A stretch of 64,000 nt of DNA. Source: Aricia agestis. Lineage: Eukaryota > Arthropoda > Insecta > Lepidoptera > Lycaenidae. Each line of letters opens with the position of its first letter. The first letter of the stretch is position 1. Shown piece by piece: positions 54,100 through 64,000 of this stretch. A program made the position numbers and the translations under genes. The notes under the pieces were generated by a model. It was not told where the DNA came from and did no database searches. It saw only the letters and a list, made by a program, of their open reading frames with translations. The stretch lies in NCBI RefSeq assembly GCF_905147365.1, contig NC_056408.1, positions 15,128,001 to 15,192,000 on the forward strand, given 5' to 3'.

Positions 54100-54424
54100 C
54101 AGTAGCCCTAGCACGGCCACCAGTAGAAAATATGCGAAAGTATAGACAAACTGTGGACATAAACTAAAGGTGCCGTTCCGATCTTTACCGCGGCCAATCC
54201 CGACCGACAAAAATTCTATTAAAATGCCACTTTATGACAGACTATAGTATAAATTATGTCATAGAGTAAAATATTATTTGAATTTTTAGGACTATAGTCC
54301 ATCATAAAGTGGTATTTTAATTAAATTTTTGGGAACGAAAAAAGATCGGAACGCCACCTTAAGTTTATCTCCACAGTTTGTCCATACTTTCGCATTTCTA
54401 CTGGTGGCCGTGCTAGGGCTACTG
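54100..54424. mobile_element. MITE (CAGTAGCCCTAGCACGG ends) hosting a family S MITE
   Basis: Inverted outer arms of about 70 bp: CAGTAGCCCTAGCACGGCCA to TGTGGACATAAACT, and AGTTTATCTCCACAG to the terminal CTACTG. The centre is replaced by the family S element at 54178-54359. Superfamily unclear. Confidence 0.75.
54178..54359. mobile_element. MITE family S, nested copy
   Basis: AGGTGCCGTTCCGATC and GATCGGAACGCCACCT are its inverted ends, with TAA on both sides (54175-54177 and 54360-54362). Removing it and one TAA restores a continuous outer foldback. Confidence 0.8.
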
Positions 54425-54478
54425 ATGTTATATTGGAAAAAACAGTTAATAATATGAAGTAAGTCCATTGAAGAAAAA

Positions 54479-54745
54479 AGTTTGATACAAAATCTGACCC
54501 CCTCTTTGGTCCCCTTAGAGGGGTGAGGAGGAAAAAATGTATATATATCTGCGAAAACCCTATTTAAATCGGATCAATAGTTTTCGTGTTAAAGAAAAAA
54601 GTTTAGTACAAAATCTTACCCCCTCTTTTGACCCCTTAGAGGGGTGGGGGGAAATATTTTTATACGCCAGATGTTAAGTTGGAAGAAGACAAAATATAAA
54701 TCAGCGAAAACCACATTCAAATCGGATCAGAAGTTTTCGTGTGAT
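54479..54745 (+). repeat. Imperfect approximately 120-bp tandem duplication
   Basis: AAAAAAGTTTGATACAAAATC, CCCCCTCTTTGGTCCCCTTA and AATCGGATCAATAGTTTTCG recur as GTTTAGTACAAAATCTTAC, CCCTCTTTTGACCCCTTAG and ATCGGATCAGAAGTTTTCGT. Probably part of a dispersed repeat. Confidence 0.6.
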
Positions 54746-54787
54746 GATGGAACAAACATACAGACAGACACAAAAAACTAGCCACAG

Positions 54788-54893
54788 TTTTGGCACAGTA
54801 TAGCAATATGACATATCCCTACTAATATTGCTATACTGTGGTTTTGGCACAGTATAGCAATATGACATAGGGACTAATATTGCTATACTGTGG
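54788..54893. repeat. Tandem pair of 52-54-bp hairpin units
   Basis: Each unit has TTTTGGCACAGTATAGCAAT and ATTGCTATACTGTGG as arms around ATGACATA. The two units are in direct tandem and differ in the centre (TCCCTACTA against GGGACTA). Confidence 0.8.
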
Positions 54894-55202
54894 TTTTGGC
54901 TTCTGTAGCGATGTAGTGACAGACCCTGCTTATTATTTTTGGAATATCTTTAATGTACAGAATTGTCATATTTTCTACAGTTTTATTACATTGTGTATAG
55001 ATGTATAGATTATATAATACTATTACAATACCTAGTTAGTAATTACTAATTAGGTATGATGAAATGCGGCAAGATCAATCTAGTTTATGACTGAAAATCA
55101 CGAACAGCAAGAATGAGGAAGAGCAGATGATGATAATTAATATTGACCAAGATATTATAGTTTTACAAGATAAAAAGCTTCAACGTATCTTGTACTATCA
55201 TA

Positions 55203-55716
55203 CGGCCTTTACACTCGCGCTTCGTCCCTCGCCTCGTGGCTCGCCTCGTCCCTCGTGCGAGGCTCGTGTTGATCGATGGTTAATAAGTTGCCTGTTTACA
55301 CTCGCGTGCCGAGTTCAGTCGTCTTTGAGCTAGCAACAATGGGGGACGTCGAAATTTTAGCAGCAACAAGTTTGTGCGTACTGGGCTTATACTGCTACGT
55401 CACTAATTTAAATAAAAGGAAGCTAACTTTTTGGCTGTTCTTGTGGCATTTATGTTTAGGGTCCCAAATTATTCGTTCTTTTTGAAATAGTTCTATGAAC
55501 TTAAATGTTTCGTATTGCGACCAATCCATTATACGATGCGTTTTTGTTTTTGGGTATTTAAAACTAAACACAACCTGCGCGGCACGATGTAGAAGCTTAG
55601 AATAAAACGGGAGGGCGAATGTAAACACCCACTCGCGTGCGACGCGAGGTCCTTTGACTCGTGCCCCAAAAACCGCTGCGGACGCGAGCGCCGCGAGGGA
55701 CGAGACGAGGGACTAT
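55203..55716. mobile_element. Harbinger-like remnant: fused starts of two genes
   Basis: GC-rich edges carry CGTCCCTCGCCTCG on the left and the inverted CGAGGGACGAGACGAGGGAC on the right. ACTATCA flanks both edges but may be chance. On the plus strand, MGDVEILAATSLCVLGLY (from 55339) looks like a transposase start. On the minus strand, MDWSQYETFKFIELFQ followed by WDPKHKCHKNS (from 55529) resembles the start of a MADF domain. The two run into each other near 55430, as if the middle of a two-gene element were deleted. Not functional. Confidence 0.5.
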
Positions 55717-55732
55717 CAGAGTAGTTAGTTCG

Positions 55733-55871
55733 TAGGCAGATTACGGACCTGCGTTATTTGGTCGCGTTATGACCATCCAGCCGACGGATTAGGACGTCAA
55801 TTGAATTGACATAACCTGACCAAATGACGTAGATCCGCCAGTTGTCTATGAATCAATTTCTTCGATGGTAC
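55733..55871. mobile_element. MITE, family H, short copy
   Basis: TTCGTAGGCAGATTACGGAC and GACGTAGATCCGCCAGTTG are inverted, ending ATGAATCAATTTCTTCGATG. It lies directly after the Harbinger-like remnant. Confidence 0.65.
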
Positions 55872-56067
55872 AAGATAGGGTCAGGTTATATTGTAACTGG
55901 AAAGGGGGATACGATGCAATGCATTTACAAATGACCCATTCAACACTGAACTTTATTGGCTACTGATGAAGGTATACATTAAACTGGCAGACTGGCCATT
56001 CGTGGTATTGGGCTGGAAAATGCATGACATCTCGTTGCGATATATGATTCGATCCTTACTCGGCTTA

Positions 56068-56225
56068 CGGCCGTTCCCAATATTTGATCTATCTCTGGTT
56101 TTGCCCTACTGCAGATAGGAATAGCTCACAATTGACATAAAATATATGTCTCTAATGTCTAATGTGAGCTATTCCTATATCTAGTAGGGCAAAACCAGAG
56201 ATAGATCAAATATTGGGAACGGCCG
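56068..56225. mobile_element. MITE with 60-bp arms and TTA duplication
   Basis: CGGCCGTTCCCAATATTTGA to GCTCAC is mirrored with few differences, ending GGGAACGGCCG. TTA lies on both sides (56065-56067 and 56226-56228). The arms are close to identical, suggesting youth or recent conversion. Confidence 0.8.
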
Positions 56226-56381
56226 TTAAAGTACATAGTACTCTTACTGCCGCATTGAGATGAATAATATTAGTAACTTACCTGTATCACTAACCTGTAT
56301 CAAACTCTTTATTAAATTGATGTTTAATCAACATTATATTATGAATCAGTTGTGTGCGGCCGATAATGTTAGTTAACTTTA

Positions 56382-56769
56382 GGGACCTATCAGACGGAGA
56401 GCGGTCACGCGGTCAAGCGTTCAAGCGGCCAGTTTTGCGTTCTCTGTGTTGTATTACGTTACATAGAATATACTCACATCAGAGTCAATTCAGACCGCAG
56501 AGCGACGAGGCGAGGCGAGGCGCGGCGCGGCATAAATTTGTATGGATTTGATAGATTTCAATATTTTCAATTGCGCGAGACGTCTTGCAAATCTGTCAAA
56601 TCCATATAAATTTAGAAAAGCAGCTACGCGTCGCGTTGCGGTCTCAATCAACCCACAGGGAGCGTACTGACTGCGTTAGAATTGCTCCTGTGCGACTGCA
56701 GAACGCTCGAACGTATAATGCGAACGCAGAAAGCTTGAACGCGGGACCGCTCTCTGTCTGATAGGTCCC
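56382..56769. mobile_element. MITE, family L, with nested MITE
   Basis: Outer ends GGGACCTATCAGACGGAGAG and CTCTCTGTCTGATAGGTCCC. Nested at about 56482-56653 is an element bounded by GAGTCAATTCAGACCGCAGA and GTTGCGGTCTCAATC, related to 6789-6861. It has a short GAGGCGAGGCG/GCGGC repeat. Confidence 0.7.
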
Positions 56770-56843
56770 GTAGGCGATAGGCCCGTAATAGTCTGCTCTC
56801 ACATAAGAGCAAAGAGAATATAAACTACGTAAAAACTGGACGT

Positions 56844-56965
56844 CAAAAAAAGTGTTCTGCTGTCGTGTATCACACGTCTCTTTACCACGCAGTGTTACTG
56901 ATAGTGACATCTCACTTGCTCAGGCCACAGACATTTGTCTCTCTTTTCCGCTAGGTGTATTGCAT
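56844..56965. repeat. Right half of the ATATACCTAGCGG MITE
   Basis: TGTATCACACGTCTCTTTAC, ACGCAGTGTTACTGATAGTG and TTCCGCTAGGTGTATT match 41525-41618. The left half is missing. Confidence 0.65.
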
Positions 56966-57107
56966 GTTACACGTAGTGCTATAAAAATATTTTTAGGCGC
57001 AGGACTGCAATCATATTATGAGCCTGAACATTTTTATAAGCAACAGTGTGAAACAAGATTTTATACTTTTCACTAGGCATAAGAATTAATTTTGTACTAA
57101 GATGACA

Positions 57108-57302
57108 ACCACAACCCGTTGCGCCAAAATTAGTATATCGCGCGGGAACGGTATATTTTTCCCGGATGAAAAGTGTCATAGTCCTTTGCCGGGACACAAA
57201 GTATCTCAATATCTAATTCCAGCAAAAATGGATTAGTGATTTGGGCGTGAAGAGGTAACAGACAGACACACAGAGACACTTCGCATTTATAATATCAGTA
57301 TG
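57108..57302 (-). repeat. Helitron-like repeat R2
   Basis: CCCGTTGCGCCAAAATTAG, CGCGCGGGAACGGTATATTT, GGGCGTGAAGAGGTAACAG and TTTATAATATCAGTATG, inverted relative to the family reading direction. Confidence 0.75.
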
Positions 57303-57339
57303 TTACTTACCTTTCTACCACTGGCAGAAAGCGTGACAT

Positions 57340-57480
57340 GCAGTTTTCCACATCAATTATTAATATTACGATATTGATAACTATAAGCAGTAGCCTAAGT
57401 TATTCGTTACTACATCAGCTATGTGCCAAAAAAAGTACCGTCAAAATCGCTCCAGCCATTTTAGAGATTAGCCGGAACAA

Positions 57481-57520
<40 letters not shown>

Positions 57521-57660
57521 TTTTGGTGTATGTACCCTATATACAATCATATTATGCATGAAGTAAAAAACGGTTCTTTCAAAATATTGAAAGAACCGTT
57601 TTTTGTAGTGTCTGTTTGTAATAACAAACAGACATTCCAATTTTTCTTATATGTATATAA
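57340..57660 (+). repeat. Dispersed repeat with (GACA)n and two snap-backs
   Basis: TACATCAGCTATGTGCC, TTTTAGAGATTAGCCGGAAC, (GACA)n at 57480-57520, then two adjacent hairpins: AAAAAACGGTTCTTTCAA (57565-57582) with its complement at 57587-57604, and TGTCTGTTTGT with ACAAACAGACA. I recall this as a common lepidopteran repeat tail. The 114-codon ORF is incidental. Confidence 0.6.
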
Positions 57661-57694
57661 TTGTCTTTACTGTACGTTGTAAAAATACATACCA

Positions 57695-57815
57695 AGGAGT
57701 GGCTATTTGTAGTGCCTAAGTGTGTGCGCACAGCGCAATACAAAAGATTCACTAGCACTCTATTTACCTTTACCTCTATCTCGTCATTATAGGCGCCCTG
57801 CATTGTCTTAAGAGG
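57695..57815 (-). repeat. SINE-1-related fragment, eroded
   Basis: TAGTGCCTAAGTGTGTGCGC and AGCACTCTATTTACCTTTAC resemble the inverted body of SINE-1 (compare 28345-28395). Low identity. Confidence 0.45.
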
Positions 57816-58165
57816 ATACACCAGGGGCTAGAGAAATGAAAAAAAAGTACGTGTGATATCTATAGCTGTCTCCCTTACCTCAAACCTATACCGCAGAACG
57901 CGATAGAGACAACTGCAGAAAATCAACGATTCGTTGTCCCCTGATTCCTTCTCCAAAACTTAACCGATTTAAGTACTTTTTTCATTAAAGATTAAAAAAA
58001 GGCTTCAGCTGTGTTCCTATGTCTTTTTTTGTATAATCTAGCCAAATCTGTTTTCTGGATGTTTGAACGCAGCGGAAAATCTGGCCATTTTTTTGGGTTG
58101 TTGAACGTTCATATCTTATTTAATAATTAAATTATGAAAAAAAGAAAATTATTAATATTCAGGAA

Positions 58166-58248
58166 AAAATTATAACTCTACTAGCATTATCCAGGGAGGA
58201 AACAGAGGACAACGTTTGTATGGAAAAAGGGGCGGTGTGGACTCCTCT
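58166..58248 (+). repeat. Dispersed repeat N, copy 2
   Basis: Near-identical to 45290-45384 through GGAGGAAACAGAGGACAACG and GGGGCGGTGTGGACTCCTC. Confidence 0.6.
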
Positions 58249-58353
58249 TAAGAAAGCTTGGACAATGTTTTTAACACGGGAATCGAAGCCACTTCCTTAT
58301 ACTGGATTAGCTATTAGAAAGACCAATTTTGAAAGACCAAGATTACTTGGTCA

Positions 58354-58573
58354 ATACAGTGTGTTAGTGTAAACTATAAAAACCGTTGTCCTTGAAACCA
58401 TCAAATGAGCCCGTCAAAATGAACAACTTTTCCTATAACCTATACCTAATGGGTATGAAGACGGATTTTTTTGAGTTCCCAGCATAGTTCTCATAGAAAA
58501 AGTTGTTCATTTTGACGGGCTCATATTTTGATAGTTTCAAGGACAACGGTGTTTACACTCACACACTGTATAA
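58354..58573. mobile_element. MITE, family M, second copy
   Basis: ATACAGTGTGTTAGTGTAAA, CCTTGAAACCATCAAATGAG and the mirrored right arm ending CACACACTGTATAA. The centre is shorter than in 35168-35430. Confidence 0.75.
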
Positions 58574-58618
58574 GTAGGGAATATTACGTAAAGGTTGGAA
58601 CTCGGAACAGAGGGCGCT

Positions 58619-58662
58619 ACTACTACTACTACTACTACAGACTACTATAACTACTACTGCTA
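58619..58662 (+). repeat. (CTA)n trinucleotide microsatellite
   Basis: About fourteen CTA-type triplets with interruptions (GACTACTATAA, CTGCTAC). Confidence 0.85.
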
Positions 58663-58767
58663 CGTACACATGCAGTAAAATATAATCCGACTAAAATCCG
58701 ACATGTTGCACACGTCATAACAGAATATTATTGAAAGAAACGTTGACAAACGTCGAACAAAGCTTAT

Positions 58768-58948
58768 GTAGGGAGATCGCAGACGGCACACTTTTTGTGT
58801 GATCGAGTCTGCGGCGCACATACACTCTGCATGGCGTGGCCTTCCATGCAGACTGTATGTGCGCCGCAGACTCGATCACACAAAAAGTGTCTGCGATCTC
58901 CCTTACTGTCTATAGACAGTAAGGGAGATCGCAGACACTTTTGACAGA
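58768..58948. mobile_element. GGGAGATCGCAGAC foldback with extra partial arm
   Basis: Arms GTAGGGAGATCGCAGACGGC to CACTCTGCATGG and the mirrored right arm, ending GTGTCTGCGATCTCCCTTA. A palindrome CTTACTGTCTATAGACAGTAAG then leads into another GGGAGATCGCAGACAC start. The right arm lacks the GGCACAC segment of the left. Confidence 0.7.
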
Positions 58949-59339
58949 GGCAGCACCAGTATAGATATTGGTGCTGTCTCTAGCGTGAAAACATTGCATT
59001 TTTTTTCAGCAGCATTTCGATAGCGAAGTTGCAAACGCACTTAAACGCTGTTTAGATTTGACTTATATTATATGGCTTCAAGTCATAATATTAAAGTTAT
59101 GTAGCCGTGATTTATAAAGGAAACTTTCACTAAAAGCTGTGTAAAATTGCGGTCTAAACACTCAAATCCCATACATGTTTTACATAATGTAACTTCATCA
59201 TCGAAACTAGCCAATGCATCTTGACTAACCACTCATGATCAGTTACTGTTGTTACAACAGTGTTGGAGATTGGGTGGTGATACGTTACGAATGTGATGGC
59301 CAGCACACACCTCAGCTCATTTTTTTTTCGTTTTTTTTC

Positions 59340-59525
59340 TCTCTTCTTGAAGGTTTGCAGGTATTTCGCGCCAAATACCTGCAAACCTTCAAGAAGAGAA
59401 CGTTTTTTCTATTAAGAGGCCGGCAACGCACCTGCAACTCTTCTGAAGTTCTAATGTTGCTAGCATCCATGGGCGGTCCGCGGTAGTTGCTTTGCATCAT
59501 ATGATCCGTTCGCTCGTTTGAAATT
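59340..59525 (+). repeat. 27-bp perfect inverted duplication beside an R1 fragment
   Basis: TCTCTTCTTGAAGGTTTGCA... (59340-59366), loop CGCGCC, then the exact complement (59373-59399). The R1 fragment AAGAGGCCGGCAACGCACCT to CGTTCGCTCGTTTG follows at 59414-59519. Confidence 0.8.
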
Positions 59526-59543
59526 TGAATTATACGTTAAAAA

Positions 59544-59982
59544 AATCGACCAAGTGCGAGTCGGAATCGCGCACGAAGGGTTCCGTACTATTATAGAGAA
59601 AAATTAGGGCAAAAATTGAGTTTTTTGTATGGGAGCCCCTCTGAATTTTTAATTTTATATTAATATTATTATTAAATATTAAAGTTTCATAAAACTAAAG
59701 ATTGTGTGGAAATCCAAGTAGGTACCTACCTGTTGCTATTATTGATATAGAGCAAAAAAGGCCAAAAAATCACGTCTGTTGTATGGGGGCCCGCCATAGA
59801 TATTAATTTTATTTTGTTTTTAGTATTTGTTCAGCGGCAACGGATATACACAATTTGTGAAAATTTCAACTCTCTAGCTATTTCCATTCTTGAGTTACAG
59901 CCTGTTGACATACAGACGGACAGACAACGAAGTCTTAGTAACAGGGTCAGGGTTTTTACCCTTTGGGTACGGAACCCTAAAA
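59544..59982 (+). repeat. R3 repeat with both ends
   Basis: AAATCGACCAAGTGCGAGTC, GAAGGGTTCCGTACTATTAT, two TTGTATGGGRGCCC blocks and terminal GGGTACGGAACCCTAAAAT. It is the most complete plus-oriented R3 copy. Confidence 0.8.
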
Positions 59983-60159
59983 TGATGATGATTGATCCTT
60001 GGAGAGTAACTTGAACTGTAACCGCAATAAATTAATGTCGCAAACGCATAATGAGGCAACGCAATATAGATCCTAGATCAGCGATCAATGATTTACGCAA
60101 TACCGACGCATACTTTGTTCATGCCGTGTTAAGCTACGACCACATTTAAGATTTTTTAT

Positions 60160-60410
60160 TTTGTTTTTATAAAATTAGAAGGCAAACGCGCAAACGGGTT
60201 ACCTGATGGAAAGCGACTACTGTCGCTCGTGGAGCATCAGAACAGTTGCAAGCGCGTTGTGAGGGAACAGGCTCTCTTCTTGCAGGTCGTATTGGCTCGG
60301 AAACACTGCCAGAGACGAATAGTATCTGGCAGTTTCCGGGCTAATACGTTTCAGAGAGTTCCAGAGTTTTAGTGCCGCACTCAGAAACGAATATGAAGAG
60401 AAGACATTAT
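60160..60410. repeat. Old R1-related retroposon fragment
   Basis: AGAAGGCAAACGCGCAAACG, GGTTACCTGATGGAAAGCGA and GTTGCAAGCGCGTTG resemble the R1 edge. The rest contains an inverted GGAAACACTGCCAGA/TCTGGCAGTTTCC pair. From 60411 to 61375 the sequence is AT-rich with nothing I can assign. Confidence 0.5.
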
Positions 60411-61382
60411 AATATTATGTCATACTTTTCATTAAATTGAAGTTTCATCGTCAATAATAATGTCTCTGAGTGCGTTACGGGAAATACAAAAATTTGTGAT
60501 TGGATGTTTTTTTTACACTTTATAATATGATTTAATTGCAGAATTTGCAGATAATCTATTTGTAACTTTTCCTTATTCTCCATTTCCTATTTGAGGACTC
60601 CGTAGTATCAGTAAGACCCTCATAATTTTGCTGACTGCTGACTGCCATCTCCAGTACGTTAAAACTAACAATAAATAAATTTATAATAAATATCTTTCTA
60701 CAACGAATACTATAGATGATAGTCTCTTCATGCTGTCCCCGTCTTTCTGTGAAGGTCAAGTCTATATAATTCTTGTTGTCACAAAGCAGTGACAGTGTTT
60801 AGGAAGATTTTCACAAGACTTCTAGCTGTTCTAGCCAGTAGAAGGCGAAGTCAGCTATTGTTACTTGCGATCCGTTGTCACTCTTATTATCTTCGTGAAT
60901 CGTGTGAGAAGCCGCAAAGAAATTAAGAGTTGTAACTCATAGATAATACAATATAAACAGAAATTGTAACTCGTACAGCACAATATATTCCCACTACTGG
61001 CTTTCAATCCAGCATGTAAATTTTTTTACAATTTCAAATAAAGTTTGTTTGATTAATATTATAATGGGGACATACAGTTTACATTAAATAAGAATTGATT
61101 TAATATTATCAATGGAAGATACAAATTTTAGTCAGGTGTACTAAGAATCGGGCAAGTACGACTCATATATATAATAATGCAGAAAATAATCCAATTTAAA
61201 ATAACCCACAAGCATAGAAAATATTGTTATTGTTCAGCGCAATATCATTGTTGCATACAGTTAAGTGTTATACTCAATTAAATATTAATTAATTCAAAAC
61301 AGAATTAGGGGGTGTCTGTAAAAATATTAGCTAACTATGTTAGATATTATCATATTTCAGTCCTGACTTCCTGAGGGCATGA

Positions 61383-62687
61383 GACAAGCGGCAAGCGATT
61401 ATCGTAAACGCCAACGCCAACGCCACAAAATGTATGGGATTTGACTGTTGACATTAGTATTCGCTAGCGAAGCGATTACTTAACCTTTTAACCGCCATGC
61501 TTAAAATCAATGGTCCTGTCTCTAGCGCCGGCACCAACGAAAAATGTATACCTACAACAAATAGTGATGTGCAATACTTACCTTTTTCGGTGTTGATAAT
61601 TTATTTCTTAATTTATAATTTATATAAAGTATAAACTGATATCTAGTATTTAAATCCATAATGTTGTTAGTAAATATACAACGCTGGCAAAAACATTAGA
61701 TAAAAACAGCTTGAATAGTGAAGTGACATAATTCCCGATATTTGTTATTACATTTCAAATAATATTAATTTCATTGTTTCCACGGATTAAATAATTGAGT
61801 TGTTGATAACCTACTACAATTATAGATTTTCAATAGTAGATCGATATCCCATCCCCTTTACACGCATACAATTTCATCTAAATGTCGTAGCAGACAGACA
61901 GATAGGAAAGCGTTACTTTGTAATTTATTGTAATTTTATTTCTCATTAAGTTTCCAATACAATTACATTTATCGATAGCATTAGCATCATCATAAGCACA
62001 ACACTAGTGGAAAATTCTAGAAGACGGCACTCGCTTATGACGTCAGAAGCGGTCGTCTTTTTCCGACCGTGGCGCACCGCGCAGGGTATGCTGACAACAT
62101 TCGTTTCTAAACATGCAGGCTAGGGATAGGAATCGTCAATTCAATCACTAAAATTTTTATACTATATTTATTATAAATTAAGTAAAACAAACACGTTTAT
62201 TTGTTCAGTAACCATTGCTTTATTTGTTTTATTAAAAATTAGTTAGTAAAAACAGAAATGTTTTAATTTATGTGGATTTTTGTATCAGTAAATCATTGCT
62301 TATGTCCCGTCCCTACTGTCGGATTTTTTCGACTCGGGCGTTGGACATCAATACACTTTTCTAAGAATATTTTCGGTAATTTATTTAACTTTAGACATTA
62401 TTTTTAGGTCTTCTAATTAAGAAACTTAAGTGTAGTCAATTGTAAATGATTACTTCGTTAACTATTTACCAAGTATAAACATTATTTTAATATAAAACAG
62501 TGCTATCAAACAAAAAAGACAGAATAACCGAGTAGTGGTACTGGTCGTAAATATCCGACCTTGGCGAAATGGGCACGAAAATATTTGTCGGATTATTCCG
62601 ACCTTGGCGGCTAAAGGGTTAATATGTCAAATCGCATACATTTTGTTAGCGTTTACGATAATAATCGCTTGCTAGCTTGCCACTTGT
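61383..62687. mobile_element. MITE split by a piggyBac-like element
   Basis: Outer arms GACAAGCGGCAAGCGATTAT, CGTAAACGCCAACG and AAAATGTATGGGATTTGAC are inverted at the right as GTCAAATCGCATACATTTTG, TTAGCGTTTACG and GCTTGCCACTTGTC. The TTAA-flanked insert occupies 61484-62618. Confidence 0.75.
61484..62618. mobile_element. Non-autonomous piggyBac-like element
   Basis: Starts CCTTTTAACCGCCATG and ends CAAGGTCGGAATAATCC in complement, with GGCGGCTAAAGGG at the right border. It is flanked by TTAA at 61480-61483 and 62619-62622. CCYTTT termini and a TTAA duplication are the piggyBac signature. No transposase ORF is present in its 1135 bp. Subterminal TCCGACCGTGGCG and TTCCGACCTTGGCG motifs recur. 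Confidence 0.8.
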
Positions 62688-63163
62688 CTACTAGGGCTGG
62701 TGAACATAGAAAAAGTGTGCAAAATATAGTTTAATATCATAATATTAATATCTTCTATAAATCTATTCTATGACCGACTAACGGACAACTGAGTTCTCGT
62801 ACTAAGGTACCATTATAAGTACCAAAAAAAAACTGTAAACAATTTACAAAAGTGAAATAAATAAGTAGTATTCAGAAAGATTGCCAACTTTTTAGACCTA
62901 CACCACACGTCATTGTCCAAGTTCCAAGTTCGAATCTTAGACCTTGATAGTCAATCGCTTTTTGCTTCTTTTTCCTTCAAGGTCGCAGACGGCCACCGCG
63001 TTGCAGAACACTAATATCATTAACTAATTCGCCTCGACCTTATCGTGTCCACATACGGTTAAAAATAAAATAAACAACGCGAAACAATTCCAAGTTTATC
63101 AAATCAAAGTAAATTGATGCAGTACGCTTCGTACTTTCTCGGGCGCCGCTCGCGTTTTAAAAA

Positions 63164-63335
63164 ATGAATATAATCTCGTTGACAGTATGGACGCTGGAGA
63201 GTCACTGTTTCATAGTATATACTGTGCTCATAATATGCTTTATTATCTTTACAATGTTTCACCAAAATAGAATGGAAGCCAGTCGAAATAGAATTGGCGC
63301 GAAAAAGATTGCGCCGGTGATCGTGGACGGGAAAG
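63164..63335 (+). CDS. Probable first coding exon of an unidentified membrane protein gene
   Basis: ATG at 63164 is preceded by a moderately GC-rich leader and opens a 57-codon frame. It ends at GGGAAAG|GTGAGTGC, a strong donor at 63336, with one nucleotide of a split codon. A hydrophobic stretch (CFIVYTVLIICFIIFTMF, residues about 15-32) is followed by basic residues (NRMEASRNRIGAKK) and then APVIVDGKG. This resembles an N-terminal signal anchor with the chain continuing on the other side. The family is not recognised. No second exon is visible by 64000, so the gene continues to the right. Sequence after 63336 looks intronic. Confidence 0.5.
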
Positions 63336-64000
63336 GTGAGTGCATTTAGTCAAGTTGCATTCGATCAAGAAATTATGTTAGAAATAAAAAGTGTATGCCA
63401 TGTCATTTAGCGATGTGATATCTTATGGAATTTTAACAAACTTCTCTGTCGAAATTGTCGAAAGCAATTTGACTATGTATCCGGTAGTGACTAGTGACTA
63501 GTGATAAGGATTTGTTTACGTGATAAAGTATCTTCAAACATGAAATTTGTGATAAGTGTAAAGAATATTTTCGGGGTATTTAATGTTCACTTAAAAAATA
63601 GACAAACAAAACAAAGTAGTTCATTTAATAAAGTAAATAGGTAAGTAGCAGTTACTTAATAATTAATACCAGATAAAAATAAAAATCTTATTCTGTAAAA
63701 TAATTGAAGAATAATGAAGATTAATTTTAAATTTTATAATGAAAGAGTTCATCAGTTTTTGTATAGTTTAGCAAGCAGTGCCTTCATGGACTATTCATTA
63801 TTGTAAATTAATTATTATGTTTTACCGCAAAATTATAACAGGAAACACAGTAGTACAGTGTTTTGCAGAAATATTTTGGTTCTGCCAATTTCCGATCGGA
63901 TAATGGATTGTATTGTATGTCTGTTATAGTAAACTAGGTTTAGTAGTAAAGTAACCCATGAACATTATGTTATAGCTCTGCTTCTAATAGTAAAATTTCC

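Noticed and set aside
60556..60759. 67-codon minus-strand ORF (MAVSSQQNYEGLTD within)
   Set aside because: The composition is mildly protein-like, but there is no family match, no splice partner and only modest length. I could not support it as a gene.

Overview
This is a eukaryotic nuclear window, almost certainly from a moth or butterfly (Lepidoptera). Protein-coding sequence is sparse. Exons have canonical GT/AG borders, and the rest is dominated by interspersed repeat families I associate from general knowledge with lepidopteran genomes: Helitron-like elements ending CATCTAG, poly-A retroposons, repeats pairing GGCCAAGTGCGAGT with GGGTTCCGTA, and many foldback MITEs. I saw no prokaryotic operon, phage or CRISPR features.

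Layout. (1) Positions 114-1567, plus strand: the last three coding exons of a secreted S1-family serine protease whose 5' part lies left of the window. (2) Positions 3466-28970, minus strand: a complete CD36/scavenger-receptor-class-B gene, rebuilt here from 11 coding exons into a 544-residue protein with two membrane segments and the family's six extracellular cysteines. The two genes converge, and candidate polyadenylation signals for each face one another near 2448-2480. (3) About 28.1-28.9 kb: a tRNA-derived SINE, a minisatellite, and a partial second copy of the receptor's first coding exon. (4) About 29-63 kb: no convincing host gene, only layered transposable-element debris. (5) Positions 63164-63335, plus strand: the probable first coding exon of another gene, encoding a signal-anchor-like N-terminus, running off the right edge.

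The receptor introns and the intergenic region hold clear examples of element-into-element insertion. A PIF/Harbinger-like element (19896-20805) has a TTA target duplication, and an uninterrupted related copy of its target exists at 52.8 kb. A piggyBac-like TTAA element (61484-62618) sits inside a MITE. hAT-like elements lie at 39957-40154 and 49226-49415. Three copies of one TAA-flanked MITE family are present, one inside another MITE. A 52-bp tandem array of about 19 units (23753-24733) was amplified from the interior of a dispersed element. Several perfect inverted duplications with loops of 2-6 nt recur across the window.

The protein genes show no functional coupling beyond being neighbours. 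I found no evidence for a new multi-gene system. The most unusual items are the protease's roughly 127-residue insertion and its Gly189/Asp226-type pocket, the exon-1 duplication within a minisatellite, the recurrent snap-back-like inverted duplications, and the deletion-fused Harbinger-like remnant at 55.2-55.7 kb. All family names come from recognition of sequence by eye; no database was searched.
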